Source: CBDDEC01 sp965226785
Lineage (GTDB): Bacteria > Chloroflexota > Dehalococcoidia > UBA2979
Assembly (NCBI GenBank): GCA_965226785.1
Contig: CBDDEC010000003.1
Coordinates: 979,053 to 1,043,052 of the forward strand
Direction of reading: 5' to 3'
DNA length: 64,000 bases
Positions 1 to 8,225 of the stretch are shown in pieces. Positions within the stretch are counted from its first letter, which is position 1. The number at the start of each line of letters is the position of its first letter. Position numbers and translations under genes: made by a program. The notes beneath the pieces are model-generated. The model saw only the letters and a program-made list of their open reading frames with translations. It was not told where the DNA came from and searched no databases.

Positions 1-58
1 CGAGACGCTCAAGCGCATGGCCGAGGCGGCGAAGCTCATGCACACCGGGGGGGCGTGA
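1..58 (+). CDS. trpE: Anthranilate synthase component I, C-terminal end (partial)
   Basis: Only the last 18 codons are inside the window, read from base 2 to a TGA at 56-58 (the peptide ends MHTGGA). The identity rests on context: it directly precedes trpG in the same direction, and trpE-trpG is a standard pair. A run of six G at 47-52 inside this tail probably serves as the ribosome binding site of trpG. The family identity cannot be tested from these residues alone. Confidence 0.7.
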   Translation, partial: ETLKRMAEAAKLMHTGGA

Positions 59-60
59 CG

Positions 61-666
61 ATGTTGTTGCTGATCGACAACTACGACTCGTTCACCTTCA
101 ACCTCTACCAGTACCTGACGGAACTGGGCGCGCAGGTCGAGGTGCACCGCAACGACAAGATCAGCGTCGAGGACTGCCTGGCGATGGCGCCGGAGCAGGT
201 CGTGATCTCGCCCGGTCCCTGCACGCCCAACGAGGCGGGCATCTCGGTCGACCTCGTCGGTGCGTTCGCGGGGCACACACCGCTCCTCGGCGTCTGTCTC
301 GGTCTCCAATGCATCGGCGCTGCGTACGGCGCAACGATTAGCTACGCGGGCGAGATCATGCACGGCAAGACCTCGCAGATATCGCACGACGGCGAAGGTG
401 TGTTCGCGGGGCTGCCCGAGGACTTCGAGGCGATTCGCTACCATTCGCTCGCGATTGAGCCGGAGACCGTGCCAGAGGAGCTGATCGTGACGGCGAAGTC
501 CGACAGCGGCGTGATCATGGGCGTGCGGCACCGCGATCTGCCCGTCGAGGGTGTGCAGTTCCACCCGGAATCGATCATGACCACCGTGGGCCACGACGTG
601 CTGCGCAACTTCCTCGCGTTCACTGCGACCTCGACGGCCGGCGCGAGCGAAGGAGCGCCCGCATGA
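61..666 (+). CDS. trpG: Anthranilate synthase component II, glutamine amidotransferase
   Basis: It hydrolyses glutamine and passes ammonia to TrpE to make anthranilate from chorismate, in the cytoplasm. The 201-residue product is a complete class I amidotransferase. The N-terminus is the typical LLLIDNYDSFTFN, the catalytic cysteine lies in GVCLGLQ (about residue 79), and the His-Glu pair lies in FHPESI near residue 168. I prefer the ATG at 61, which is 8 nt after a G-rich ribosome site. A GTG at 55 overlapping the trpE stop would add two residues. The end overlaps trpD by ATGA, so the operon is translationally coupled. A pabA role is possible, but the surrounding trp genes argue for trpG. 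Confidence 0.95.
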   Translation: MLLLIDNYDSFTFNLYQYLTELGAQVEVHRNDKISVEDCLAMAPEQVVISPGPCTPNEAGISVDLVGAFAGHTPLLGVCLGLQCIGAAYGATISYAGEIMHGKTSQISHDGEGVFAGLPEDFEAIRYHSLAIEPETVPEELIVTAKSDSGVIMGVRHRDLPVEGVQFHPESIMTTVGHDVLRNFLAFTATSTAGASEGAPA

Positions 667-1724
667 TCCAGGAGGCGATCCGCGCCATCGTCGAGGAGCG
701 TCGCGATCTGAGCGAGGACGAGGCGGGCACCGTCATGCGCGAGATCATGCGCGCCGGCCTCGACGAGGACGCCCGTGGCGACGGCCCTGTGGCGACGGAG
801 GCACAGTTCGGGTCGTTCGTCACCGCGCTCCGGATCAAGGGCGAGACCGTTGACGAGATCACGGGCATGGCGAAGGCGATGCGCGAGCACGCGCTGGCCG
901 TCTCGCTCAACCTCACCACGCCGCTGCTCGACACCGCCGGTACCGGTGGGTCGTCGATGAAGCTGTTCAACGCCTCGACCGCGGCCGCGTTCGTCGCCGC
1001 AGCGGGTGGCGCGCGGGTCGCGAAGCATGGCAACCGTGCGATGACCTCGAAGTCCGGCTCAGCCGACCTGCTGGAGGCGCTGGGCGCGAAGATTGAGCTG
1101 ACGCCGGCGCAGGTCGCCGAGTGCATCGAGACGTGCGGCGTGGGGTTCATGTTCGCGCAATCGTTCCACCCGGCGATGCGCTTCGCTGGTCCGTTGCGTC
1201 CCCAGATCGGCGTGCGCACCGTCTTCAACATCCTCGGACCGCTGACGAACCCGGCCGGGGCGAACTGCCACGTCATGGGTACACCGAACGAGGAGCTGGC
1301 CGAGACCATGGCGCAGGTGCTGTCCAGGCTGGGCATGCGCCACGCGCTGGTCGTCACGGGCTCGGACGGCCTCGACGACATCACCGTGACCGGCCCCAGC
1401 ACTTACTTCGAGGTGCGAGGCAGGACCGTCACCCGTGGCGAAACCTCGCCGTTCGAGCTCGGGCTCTCGGTGCACGACCCCGACGAGTTGCAGGGCGGCA
1501 CCCCCGAGGAGAATGCGGAGCTGTTGCGGCAGGTGCTGCGCGGCGAAGGGCCTCGTGCGGTGCGCGACCTGATCATCGCGCAGGCCGCGGCTGGGCTGTA
1601 CGTCACCGGCCTCGCCGCTTCGCTGCGGTCCGGCGCCGACGAGGCGGCGCGCTTGGTCGACAGCGGCGACGCGGCCGCGCGCGTCGGCGCGTTCGTCGAG
1701 GCGACGCGTCGCGTCAGCGCCTGA
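663..1724 (+). CDS. trpD: Anthranilate phosphoribosyltransferase
   Basis: It transfers the phosphoribosyl group of PRPP to anthranilate, the second step of tryptophan synthesis. The 353-residue protein has the helical N-terminal domain followed by the PRPP-binding glycine loop TAGTGGS (about residues 91-97) and the KHGNRAMTSKSGSADLLEALG region that binds anthranilate and metal. The length is normal for the family (about 340). Its ATG overlaps the trpG stop (ATGA), and 22 nt separate it from trpC. I see nothing unusual in it. Confidence 0.96.
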   Translation: MIQEAIRAIVEERRDLSEDEAGTVMREIMRAGLDEDARGDGPVATEAQFGSFVTALRIKGETVDEITGMAKAMREHALAVSLNLTTPLLDTAGTGGSSMKLFNASTAAAFVAAAGGARVAKHGNRAMTSKSGSADLLEALGAKIELTPAQVAECIETCGVGFMFAQSFHPAMRFAGPLRPQIGVRTVFNILGPLTNPAGANCHVMGTPNEELAETMAQVLSRLGMRHALVVTGSDGLDDITVTGPSTYFEVRGRTVTRGETSPFELGLSVHDPDELQGGTPEENAELLRQVLRGEGPRAVRDLIIAQAAAGLYVTGLAASLRSGADEAARLVDSGDAAARVGAFVEATRRVSA

Positions 1725-1746
1725 CGGTGCTGGATCGAGATCGCTG

Positions 1747-2628
1747 ATGACCGATGTGGCGCGCGAGACCGGCACCTACCTCGATCGCATCGTCGCGACG
1801 CGTCGCGACCGCATCGTCGAGGAGCTGCGCGACGTCGGATCGGAGCCTCGGACGGACCGCATCGAGGCGCTGCCCGGTCCGCCCGTGGACTTCGCGATGC
1901 GGCTCCGCGGGAGCCGCGCAAGCGTGCCGGTCGGGCTGTTGCGCGTGATCGCCGAGGTGAAGCGTGCGTCGCCCTCCAAGGGGGTGTTCGACGCCGACCT
2001 CGACGCAGCGGCGCAGGCCGTCCGCTACGCCGAGGCGGGAGCGGCCGCGGTCTCCGTCCTCACGGAGCCCGACCACTTTGCCGGGAGCGCCGCCGACCTC
2101 GTTGGGGCACGTGAGGCCTTCGGCGCTGACGTCGATCGGCCGGCGCTGCTGCGCAAGGACTTCGTGTTCGATCCGCGTCAGATCGTGGAGGCGCGTGAGA
2201 TCGGGGCCGATGCTGTGCTGCTGATCGTCGCGCTGCTCGAACCCTCGGCGCTGCGATCGCTGCTCGACCTGACGCACGGGCTCGGCCTGCAGGCGCTCGT
2301 CGAGGTGCACGACGAGGGCGAGATGACGGCCGCGGGCGCAGCCGGTGCGCGCATCATCGGCGTCAACAATCGCGACCTGCGCACCTTCGAGGAGGACCTG
2401 GGCACGTTCGAGCGCCTGGCGTCAGCGGCGCCGGAGGACGCGGTGCTGGTCGCCGAGTCGGCGATCAGCGGGTACGACGACGCGTCGCGGATGGCGGCGG
2501 CGGGGGCGCAGGCGATCCTCGTAGGCGAAGCCCTCGTGCGCAGCGGGGACGTGCGCGCGAAGGTGCGTGAGCTGATGCTGGTCACGGAGGACGCGCCTGC
2601 GGAGGCGCATCGCGAGGTGTCATCGTGA
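1747..2628 (+). CDS. trpC: Indole-3-glycerol phosphate synthase
   Basis: It closes the indole ring by converting CdRP to indole-3-glycerol phosphate. This is a 293-residue TIM barrel with an N-terminal helical extension. Visible family motifs are IAEVKRASPSKG (residues about 69-79, with the catalytic lysine), LLRKDFVFDP, GVNNRDLRTF and the phosphate-binding AESAISG. It is slightly longer than the usual 255-270 because of N- and C-terminal tails. The stop overlaps the GTG start of trpF (GTGA). TrpC and TrpF are separate polypeptides here, not fused as in enterobacteria. Confidence 0.96.
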   Translation: MTDVARETGTYLDRIVATRRDRIVEELRDVGSEPRTDRIEALPGPPVDFAMRLRGSRASVPVGLLRVIAEVKRASPSKGVFDADLDAAAQAVRYAEAGAAAVSVLTEPDHFAGSAADLVGAREAFGADVDRPALLRKDFVFDPRQIVEAREIGADAVLLIVALLEPSALRSLLDLTHGLGLQALVEVHDEGEMTAAGAAGARIIGVNNRDLRTFEEDLGTFERLASAAPEDAVLVAESAISGYDDASRMAAAGAQAILVGEALVRSGDVRAKVRELMLVTEDAPAEAHREVSS

Positions 2629-3380
2629 CGTTGGTCAAGATCTGCGGCAACCGCACGCCGGAGGATGTGATCGCGGCCGCCGAGGCCGGCGCCGATTTCG
2701 TCGGGCTGATGTTCGCGGAGTCACGCCGGCGCGTCGATGTCGCGGAGGGCGGCGCGATGGTCGCCGCCCTCGGCAGCCCGCTGGCGGACCGTGAGGTGAC
2801 GCCGCCGCCTGCGCCGAAACGTCACGAGCGCGAGCAGGTCGAGCCCTGGTTCCAGTTCGGCGCCGACCTGATCGAGGCATACTTGCGCGCGAAGCGGCCG
2901 CTGACCGTCGGCGTGTTCGCGGACCAGCCGATCCATGAAGTCAACATCATCGCCGAGAAGGCCGGCGTCGACCTGGTGCAGCTTTCCGGCGACGAGACAT
3001 GGGACGACTGCCTGATGGTGTCGAAGCCGGTGATCCAGGTCGCGCACGTGTCGCCGCTGGACTCACCGAGCGAAGCCCTCGAGGAGGGGCACATCGAGCC
3101 GGGCTTCGCGCTGGCGCTCATGCTCGACTCGGCGCACGGGCCGTACCGTGGCGGCTCTGGCCAGCCGTTCAACTGGGAGATCGCCCAACGCCTGGCCGAA
3201 CTGGTCCCGCTGGTGCTGGCGGGCGGGCTCTCACCGGAGAACGTGGGCGAGGCGATCACGACCGTCGGGCCGTGGACCGTCGACGTGTCGAGTGGCACGG
3301 AGACTGACGGTCGCAAGGACCACGACAAGGTGCGCGCCTTCATCGAAGCTACGCGCGCGGCGGACGCGGAGACCACGTGA
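2625..3380 (+). CDS. trpF: Phosphoribosylanthranilate isomerase with an internal insertion
   Basis: It isomerises phosphoribosyl-anthranilate to CdRP. The TIM-barrel hallmarks are present: VKICGNRTPED at the N-terminus with the catalytic Cys, VQLSGDE with the catalytic Asp region, PLVLAGGLSPENV and VDVSSGTE. At 251 residues it is roughly 40 longer than typical TrpF (200-210). The extra block, about residues 50-90, is charged and proline-rich and sits before the strand TVGVFADQ. The GTG start overlaps the trpC stop, and the end overlaps the trpB GTG (GTGA), so it is coupled on both sides. The assignment is firm; the role of the insertion is unknown. Confidence 0.93.
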   Translation: MTLVKICGNRTPEDVIAAAEAGADFVGLMFAESRRRVDVAEGGAMVAALGSPLADREVTPPPAPKRHEREQVEPWFQFGADLIEAYLRAKRPLTVGVFADQPIHEVNIIAEKAGVDLVQLSGDETWDDCLMVSKPVIQVAHVSPLDSPSEALEEGHIEPGFALALMLDSAHGPYRGGSGQPFNWEIAQRLAELVPLVLAGGLSPENVGEAITTVGPWTVDVSSGTETDGRKDHDKVRAFIEATRAADAETT

Positions 3381-4588
3381 CGCGCGACGCTTCGACGCCG
3401 CAGCCGGCCAGCGGGCCGGACGAGCAGGGCCACTTCGGCGCGTTCGGCGGCCGTTACGTGCCGGAGACGCTGATGCCGGCGCTGGCAGAGCTGACGGCGG
3501 AGTACGAGGCAGCGCGTAGCGATCCCGAGTTCCAGCGCGAGCTCGACGGCCTGCTCCGCGACTACGTTGGCCGCCCGTCGCCGCTGACCCTCGCCGGTCG
3601 GCTCTCGGAGGAGGTCGGCGCGCCGGTCTACCTCAAGCGCGAGGACCTGAACCACACGGGCGCGCACAAGATCAACGCGGTGCTGGCACAGGGGCTGCTC
3701 GCCAAGCGCATGGGCAAGCAACGCATCATCGCGGAGACCGGAGCGGGCCAGCACGGCGTCGCGACCGCAACCGTCTGCGCCCTGCTGGGCTTCGAGTGCA
3801 TCGTCTACATGGGTGCGGAGGACGTGCGGCGTCAGTCGCTCAACGTCTTCCGGATGAAGGTGCTCGGCGCCGAGGTGCGGACGGTCGACGCGGGGTCCCG
3901 AACGCTCAAGGACGCGACGTCCGAGGCGATCCGCGACTGGGTGACGAACGTCCGCGACACCTACTACATCATCGGCAGCGTCGTTGGTCCGCATCCCTAC
4001 CCGATGCTGGTGCGCGAGTTCCAGCGCATCATCGGCGACGAGGCGCGCGCCCAGCTGCTCGAGGCCGAAGGCCGCCTCGCCACGGTAGCGCTGGCCTGCG
4101 TCGGTGGCGGCTCGAACGCGATCGGGCTCTTCTATCCGCTCCTTGACGACCCGACGCGCCTGATCGGCGTCGAAGCGGCTGGCGAGGGCCTCGATGGTCG
4201 CCACGCAGCGACGCTGGGCGCGGGCCGGCCGGGCGTGCTGCACGGCACGCGCTCCTACCTGCTGCAGGACGAATGGGGCCAGATCCAGGAGGCGCACAGC
4301 ATCTCGGCCGGCCTGGACTACCCCGGCGTTGGGCCGGAGCACTCGTGGCTCAAGGTCACCGAGCGCGCCGAGTACCGCTCCGTCACCGACGTGCAGGCCC
4401 TCGAGGCGTTGCAGTGGCTCAGCCGCACCGAGGGCATCATCCCCGCACTCGAGTCCGCGCACGCGATCGCGGAGCTGCGGAATCTGGCGTCCGAACTCAC
4501 CTCCGACGACCTCGTACTCGTGAACCTCAGCGGCCGCGGCGACAAGGACATGGACACGGTCGCCGACGCGCTCGGCGTGGAGCTGTAG
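3377..4588 (+). CDS. trpB: Tryptophan synthase beta chain
   Basis: PLP enzyme that condenses indole with serine, working with TrpA. At 403 residues it is a standard TrpB1. FGAFGGRYVPETLMPAL opens the protein, the PLP Schiff-base lysine is K98 in HTGAHKIN, ETGAGQHG follows, and the phosphate-binding GGGSNAIG comes in the second half. The C-terminus LVNLSGRGDKD is typical. It is the last gene of this trp block. Its partner trpA is not adjacent but 7 kb downstream. The convergent neighbour at 4594 leaves only 5 nt, and I see no terminator there. Confidence 0.97.
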   Translation: MTRDASTPQPASGPDEQGHFGAFGGRYVPETLMPALAELTAEYEAARSDPEFQRELDGLLRDYVGRPSPLTLAGRLSEEVGAPVYLKREDLNHTGAHKINAVLAQGLLAKRMGKQRIIAETGAGQHGVATATVCALLGFECIVYMGAEDVRRQSLNVFRMKVLGAEVRTVDAGSRTLKDATSEAIRDWVTNVRDTYYIIGSVVGPHPYPMLVREFQRIIGDEARAQLLEAEGRLATVALACVGGGSNAIGLFYPLLDDPTRLIGVEAAGEGLDGRHAATLGAGRPGVLHGTRSYLLQDEWGQIQEAHSISAGLDYPGVGPEHSWLKVTERAEYRSVTDVQALEALQWLSRTEGIIPALESAHAIAELRNLASELTSDDLVLVNLSGRGDKDMDTVADALGVEL

Positions 4589-4593
4589 ACGGC

Positions 4594-5274
4594 CTACCTC
4601 TCGCTCAGCGACTCCGCCGAGTGCCGCGGAACCGACGCACCCTCCGCTTTCCGTCGACCGATCTCCGCGCGCAGGGCGTCGAGGTCCTCGATCGTGTCGA
4701 CATCGTCGAGCGGCGCGATCGTGGCGTGGGAGAGGCCGGCCGCCTCCGCCAGGCGCAGCGAGTCGTCGAGGACGCTCGGGCCGCTCCACTCGACCTCGGG
4801 CGTGTCGAGTATGGCCGGGTAGGCCTGACGCATTCCAATCAGCGAATAACCGCCGTCCGAAGCGGGGCTGAACACCACGTCGGCGCGCCTCAGCGCGCGC
4901 AGCGCATGGTGGATCAGCCCGACCGACAGCAGCGGCAAGTCGGACCCGACGAGGATCAGCGGCCCGTAGCCCTCGCGCTCCAGTTCGAGCGCTGCTCCGA
5001 GCATCCGCAGGCCGATGTTGCCGGAGACCTGCGCGCGCGCGTCGGCGATCGCGGTCAGCTCGCCGAGGTCGCTCGCCGCCTCTGCCGGTTCGACGAAGAG
5101 CACGGGGTGCCACAGCTCAGCGGCGCGTACGACCGCGGCGACATCGAGCAGCATCGCGCGCGCGAGGTCGGCCGCCGTCTCGTCGCCGATCGCGGCTGCG
5201 AGGCGCGTCTTCGACACGCCTGGCTCGGGGCGGCGGGTGAGGATGGCGACGGCGGCGTCTCGACGGTTCGTCAT
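4594..5274 (-). CDS. CofC-like nucleotidyl/glycosyltransferase (DUF2064, TIGR04282 type)
   Basis: This 226-residue protein has a nucleotide-sugar-transferase-like fold. The N-terminus has the ILTRRPEPGVSKTRLA nucleotide-binding loop, followed by VLFVEPAEA, the acidic metal motif LVGSDLPLLS and FSPASDGGYSLIGM. These features match the family often named transferase 1, rSAM/selenodomain-associated. A member of the partner family (transferase 2) is encoded at 10089 and a radical SAM enzyme at 6124, so a common pathway is plausible but unproven. The ATG start at 5274 gives a normal length. The substrate is unknown. Confidence 0.8.
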   Translation of the reverse strand: MTNRRDAAVAILTRRPEPGVSKTRLAAAIGDETAADLARAMLLDVAAVVRAAELWHPVLFVEPAEAASDLGELTAIADARAQVSGNIGLRMLGAALELEREGYGPLILVGSDLPLLSVGLIHHALRALRRADVVFSPASDGGYSLIGMRQAYPAILDTPEVEWSGPSVLDDSLRLAEAAGLSHATIAPLDDVDTIEDLDALRAEIGRRKAEGASVPRHSAESLSER

Positions 5275-5391
5275 CGCGCGAAGGGTACGCGTCGCGCCGG
5301 ATCCGTTCGGTGATCACGGTGTCGATCGCGCCCCGGTCGTTCGTGGTACTCACGGAGGCGGCCGCGAGGCGGTGGCGGAAGCGAGGTTGTG

Positions 5392-5742
5392 ATGACGCAA
5401 TACGCACTCTTGATTTACGGAACCGAGGCTGGCGCGATCAGAGAAGCGACGCCCGCGGACATCGAGCCCTGGACGAAGCTCGGTGAGGCCATGGAGCAGG
5501 CTGGCGTCCTGCGTGGCGGCACTCAGCTCCACCGCACATCGACGGCGCAGAGTGTGCGCGAACGTGGCGGCGAAGTGCTGACAACGACTGGTCCGTTCGC
5601 CGAAACCACGGAGCAGCTCGGTGGGGTCTACCTCCTCGACTGCGCATCGATGGAGGAGGCGCTCGAGTGGGCGGCGCAGGTGCCCGCGGTCACTTACGGC
5701 ACCATCGAGGTGCGGCCGATCGTGGCATCGGACATCGACTAG
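5392..5742 (+). CDS. YCII-domain (DGPF) protein, copy 1
   Basis: This 116-residue protein belongs to the YCII-related ferredoxin-like alpha/beta family. It opens MTQYALLIYG and carries the characteristic GPFAETTEQLGGVYLLDC segment around residues 65-80. Such proteins often sit beside ECF sigma factors in high-GC bacteria, but none is present here. The ATG at 5392 (GTG alternative at 5389) follows GCGAGG. The next gene is a paralogue starting 8 nt after this stop, so this is a tandem duplication. The biochemical function of the family is not settled. Confidence 0.85.
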   Translation: MTQYALLIYGTEAGAIREATPADIEPWTKLGEAMEQAGVLRGGTQLHRTSTAQSVRERGGEVLTTTGPFAETTEQLGGVYLLDCASMEEALEWAAQVPAVTYGTIEVRPIVASDID

Positions 5743-5750
5743 GAGACTCG

Positions 5751-6101
5751 ATGCGGTACGCACTTCTGATCTACGGCGACGAGAGCGGTATCCCCGACGA
5801 GGTCACGGTCGACATCCAGGCGCCCTGGCGCGCCCTCAACGCGGAGATGGACGCAGCCGGCGTGACGCTGCTGCAGAACGGCGCGCAGCTCGAGACGACG
5901 CGCGCAGCCCTCAGCATCCGCGTCCGCAACGGCGGGGTCATGAGGACCGACGGTCCGTTCGCGGAAACGAGCGAGCAGCTCGGCGGGTTCTACCTCCTCG
6001 ATTGCGAGACGATCGAGGAGGCGCTCGCGTGGGCCGCGAAGATACCCGCGGCCGAACGTGGCACCATCGAGGTGCGCCCGCTCGTACCGCCGTGGGACTA
6101 G
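5751..6101 (+). CDS. YCII-domain (DGPF) protein, copy 2
   Basis: A 116-residue paralogue of the gene just upstream. MRYALLIYGDESG opens it, and TDGPFAETSEQLGGFYLLDC occupies the same place as in copy 1, with conserved VRNGG before it and GTIEVRPL near the end. The start at 5751 is set by an AGGAG element just upstream and by the shared N-terminus; a longer frame upstream lies entirely inside copy 1. The TAG stop is part of a 30-base palindrome shared with the convergent radical SAM gene. Confidence 0.85.
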   Translation: MRYALLIYGDESGIPDEVTVDIQAPWRALNAEMDAAGVTLLQNGAQLETTRAALSIRVRNGGVMRTDGPFAETSEQLGGFYLLDCETIEEALAWAAKIPAAERGTIEVRPLVPPWD

Positions 6102-6127
6102 GGCGCGGCGCTTTCGGCGCGCCCTAG
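6098..6127. terminator. Bidirectional hairpin covering two convergent stop codons
   Basis: CTAGGGCGCG at 6098-6107 is the exact reverse complement of CGCGCCCTAG at 6118-6127, with a 10-base loop between. Each arm contains the TAG stop of one of the convergent genes (copy 2 YCII and the radical SAM gene). There is no clear T-tract on either side, so termination efficiency is uncertain. The perfect 10-bp stem between convergent genes supports a terminator or 3'-end protecting role. Confidence 0.6.
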
Positions 6128-7068
6128 ACGACGTTGGCGCGCGGCTCGCCCATGACGGGCAGGAGCTCGATCGAGTCGCCACGGGCCTCGCGACGCTCCG
6201 TGAAGAACTCGTCACACCAGAGGCAGACGGAGCCCAGCTCGTCGATCCGCCGGAGCGCGTGCTCGCGGTCGATCCCGGCGTCGGCCCCCATCGAGACGGG
6301 ATCGCCCTCGTTCAGCGCGCGCCACACCGGGTCGAGCCGCGCGCGTTCGAGCATGTCCGCCAGCGGCTCCTCGGCCAGGTCGCCGAGCGGTTCTACGGTG
6401 CCGGGGCAGCACGGGTACGCCGTCGTCAGCTGGATCGCGATCTCCTGCATCGATGAGCCATCGTCGAGGAAGCCCAGCGCGCCCGACCAGCGGTCACAGA
6501 AGTTGTGCTCGGGCAGCAGCTGCGCCAGTCCATACTTCATGGCGCGGCCCCTGGGCCAGATGCCGCCCACCCAGAACTCCGGGTTGGCGCCCCAGATCGA
6601 ATAGTCGACGGCCGCCTCCTGCTCCGCCTCGGCGGGGTCGCCGACATCGCGTTCCACCACGCCGTACTCCTCGAACAGTGCGCGCAGCCCATCGAACTTG
6701 CATGCCGGCCGCGGGTGGAACTGGTCGTAGGAGGCGATGGAGATGTGGTTGAGCCCGGTCGCTAACAGCCGCTCAAGCATGGCCGCGTCGAGCAGGTCGC
6801 CGTTCGTCTGCAGCGAGACCCGCGCGTCCGGATAGCGGCCGCGCCCCTCCTGCAGGAGCCAGCACAACAACTCCGGCTCCACCAGCGGCTCCCCGCCCGA
6901 GAGGATGAAGCGATTGGTCTGCTCCGGGAGGTGCCCCAGCACCGCCTCGGCCTGCGCCCGCGAAATCGTCGGCGCGCCGGGCCTGGAGAAGTTGTAGCAA
7001 TGTGCGCAACGCAGGTTGCAATCGTGCGTGAAGACCCAGTACAGCGACTCCACGACGGACTCCCTCAC
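6124..7068 (-). CDS. Radical SAM enzyme with C-terminal cysteines (SPASM/twitch-like)
   Basis: This 314-residue protein opens with WVFTHDCNLRCAHC, which contains the CxxxCxxC motif that binds the SAM-cleaving 4Fe-4S cluster. FILSGGEP follows (the GGE motif for SAM binding), then LQTNGDLLD. The C-terminal part has further cysteines (YPCCPG and VCLWCDEFF), as expected of an auxiliary cluster in SPASM or twitch domains. The GTG start overlaps the stop of a small upstream frame (GTGA). A decayed second copy of its N-terminus lies at 8998-9069. Two nearby transferases belong to rSAM-associated families. The substrate is unknown; a peptide or sugar modification is possible. Confidence 0.85.
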   Translation of the reverse strand: MRESVVESLYWVFTHDCNLRCAHCYNFSRPGAPTISRAQAEAVLGHLPEQTNRFILSGGEPLVEPELLCWLLQEGRGRYPDARVSLQTNGDLLDAAMLERLLATGLNHISIASYDQFHPRPACKFDGLRALFEEYGVVERDVGDPAEAEQEAAVDYSIWGANPEFWVGGIWPRGRAMKYGLAQLLPEHNFCDRWSGALGFLDDGSSMQEIAIQLTTAYPCCPGTVEPLGDLAEEPLADMLERARLDPVWRALNEGDPVSMGADAGIDREHALRRIDELGSVCLWCDEFFTERREARGDSIELLPVMGEPRANVV

Positions 7069-7271
7069 TCGATCTCGATACGGCGGTCGGAGAAGACGCA
7101 GATCCCTCGACGGAAGTTGGGCAGGATGACCTTCGCAGATTGTCGCTCAAGCTCGCCGATCACGTCCGTAAGGTGCCGTACCTTCGCGGGCACGGCGTCG
7201 AGGTCTGCGATCTGCTGTTCAACTGCATCGAGGCTCGCCCGCGCTTCAGCGAGACGCCAGCGAAGCGTCAG
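7065..7271 (-). CDS. Small ORF translationally coupled to the radical SAM gene (hypothetical)
   Basis: An open frame on the minus strand ends GICVFSDRRIEIE and its TGA overlaps the radical SAM GTG start (GTGA). It has no ATG. A CTG at 7271 would give 68 residues, and a GTG at 7193 would give 42. The longer version is helical and charged (RLAEARASLDAVEQQIADLD), looks like a short coiled coil, and has one cysteine near the end. The overlap pattern matches that of other gene pairs in this window, which argues that it is real. Whether it is a partner, chaperone or substrate of the radical SAM enzyme cannot be told. No similarity is recognised. Confidence 0.45.
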   Translation of the reverse strand: MTLRWRLAEARASLDAVEQQIADLDAVPAKVRHLTDVIGELERQSAKVILPNFRRGICVFSDRRIEIE

Positions 7272-7409
7272 GATCCTTCAGCGGCGTTGGGAATCGCTTA
7301 AACCTCTCTTGCTGACTGGTGTCGCCTAGAAGATGATCGCAACGCCCGGTTACTCCGGGTTCCACCATCAGTGACTTCAGCTAGCCTGAGGTCTAGAGAG
7401 TGATGTGGC

Positions 7410-8225
7410 GTGCAGACACGCCAGATGCAAGGGAGCGCCTCTAAGAAGGGGGCGCGGTCCCGAAGTCGGACTGCTCTCGTGATCGCCGCGGGCTTGATGC
7501 TGTCGATCGGGGTCCTCGTAGTACTCACCGGGTTGATGAGTCCAGGGGCTCAATCGGCACCAGTAGGTGTCTTCTCTCCAAACGAGCGCGCAGGAATGGC
7601 GCTCCATTTCACGAACGTCTCGCTCAACGACCATGTCGAGAGCATCGATCCCCACCGTGGCGAAGCGATTTACGGCGAGCACTGGGTTCTCTTCGATGCC
7701 GACGGTGAACCGACCGAGAGTCGATCCGAGTTTCGGCTGAGTGACGGAACGCTGGTCCAGAGCCATCACCTCTCCGCCGATGGCGGACACGTAGAGGGGA
7801 TCACCGCAGGCGGGACCAACGATCCAAACGAGGTCGCGATCTCGAGGGAGGTCGCCATCGAGGCTCTGCAGGCGCTCATCCCCAGGGTCGGACTGGTCAC
7901 CCGCTTCGAGTCGAGAGGCTTCGCAGAAGTTGATCGGTCGGACGTTCGTCTTCGTGCGGACCGGACGGGCATCGCGGTCGCGCATCTCAGCTTCGTCCCA
8001 GGCTCTCAACGACACTTCGTGATCGAGCAGGACCGAGGGGCGGGCTACATGCGCGAGGAGTCCTTGAGTGTCGACACGATCTCCGGTGTGCTTGTCAGCT
8101 CGCTGGTCGTGGGACGCGACCCGTCAGGCACCGAGGTGTACCGGACTGAAATCAACCTGGGCATCGTCGAACTCGTGCAACCTGAACACTCTCCCTTCCA
8201 GACGGCCGAAAGTGGGTCCAATTGA
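7410..8225 (+). CDS. Hypothetical membrane-anchored exported protein
   Basis: The 271-residue product has a basic N-terminus (KKGARSRSR), then one hydrophobic segment at about residues 22-43 (ALVIAAGLMLSIGVLVVL) and a long hydrophilic part, suggesting an N-terminally anchored extracellular domain. The rest contains short hydrophobic strands and acidic loops, with no motif I recognise and no cysteines. GTG at 7410 is used here; an ATG at 7425 is an alternative. The stop overlaps the TTG of the next gene (TTGA), so the two exported proteins are coupled. Function unknown. Confidence 0.7.
   Translation: MQTRQMQGSASKKGARSRSRTALVIAAGLMLSIGVLVVLTGLMSPGAQSAPVGVFSPNERAGMALHFTNVSLNDHVESIDPHRGEAIYGEHWVLFDADGEPTESRSEFRLSDGTLVQSHHLSADGGHVEGITAGGTNDPNEVAISREVAIEALQALIPRVGLVTRFESRGFAEVDRSDVRLRADRTGIAVAHLSFVPGSQRHFVIEQDRGAGYMREESLSVDTISGVLVSSLVVGRDPSGTEVYRTEINLGIVELVQPEHSPFQTAESGSN

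Noticed and set aside
2822..5113. Very long minus-strand open frame (763 codons) opposite trpF/trpB
   Set aside because: Arg/Ala-rich shadow of confirmed genes in GC-rich DNA; no family motif.
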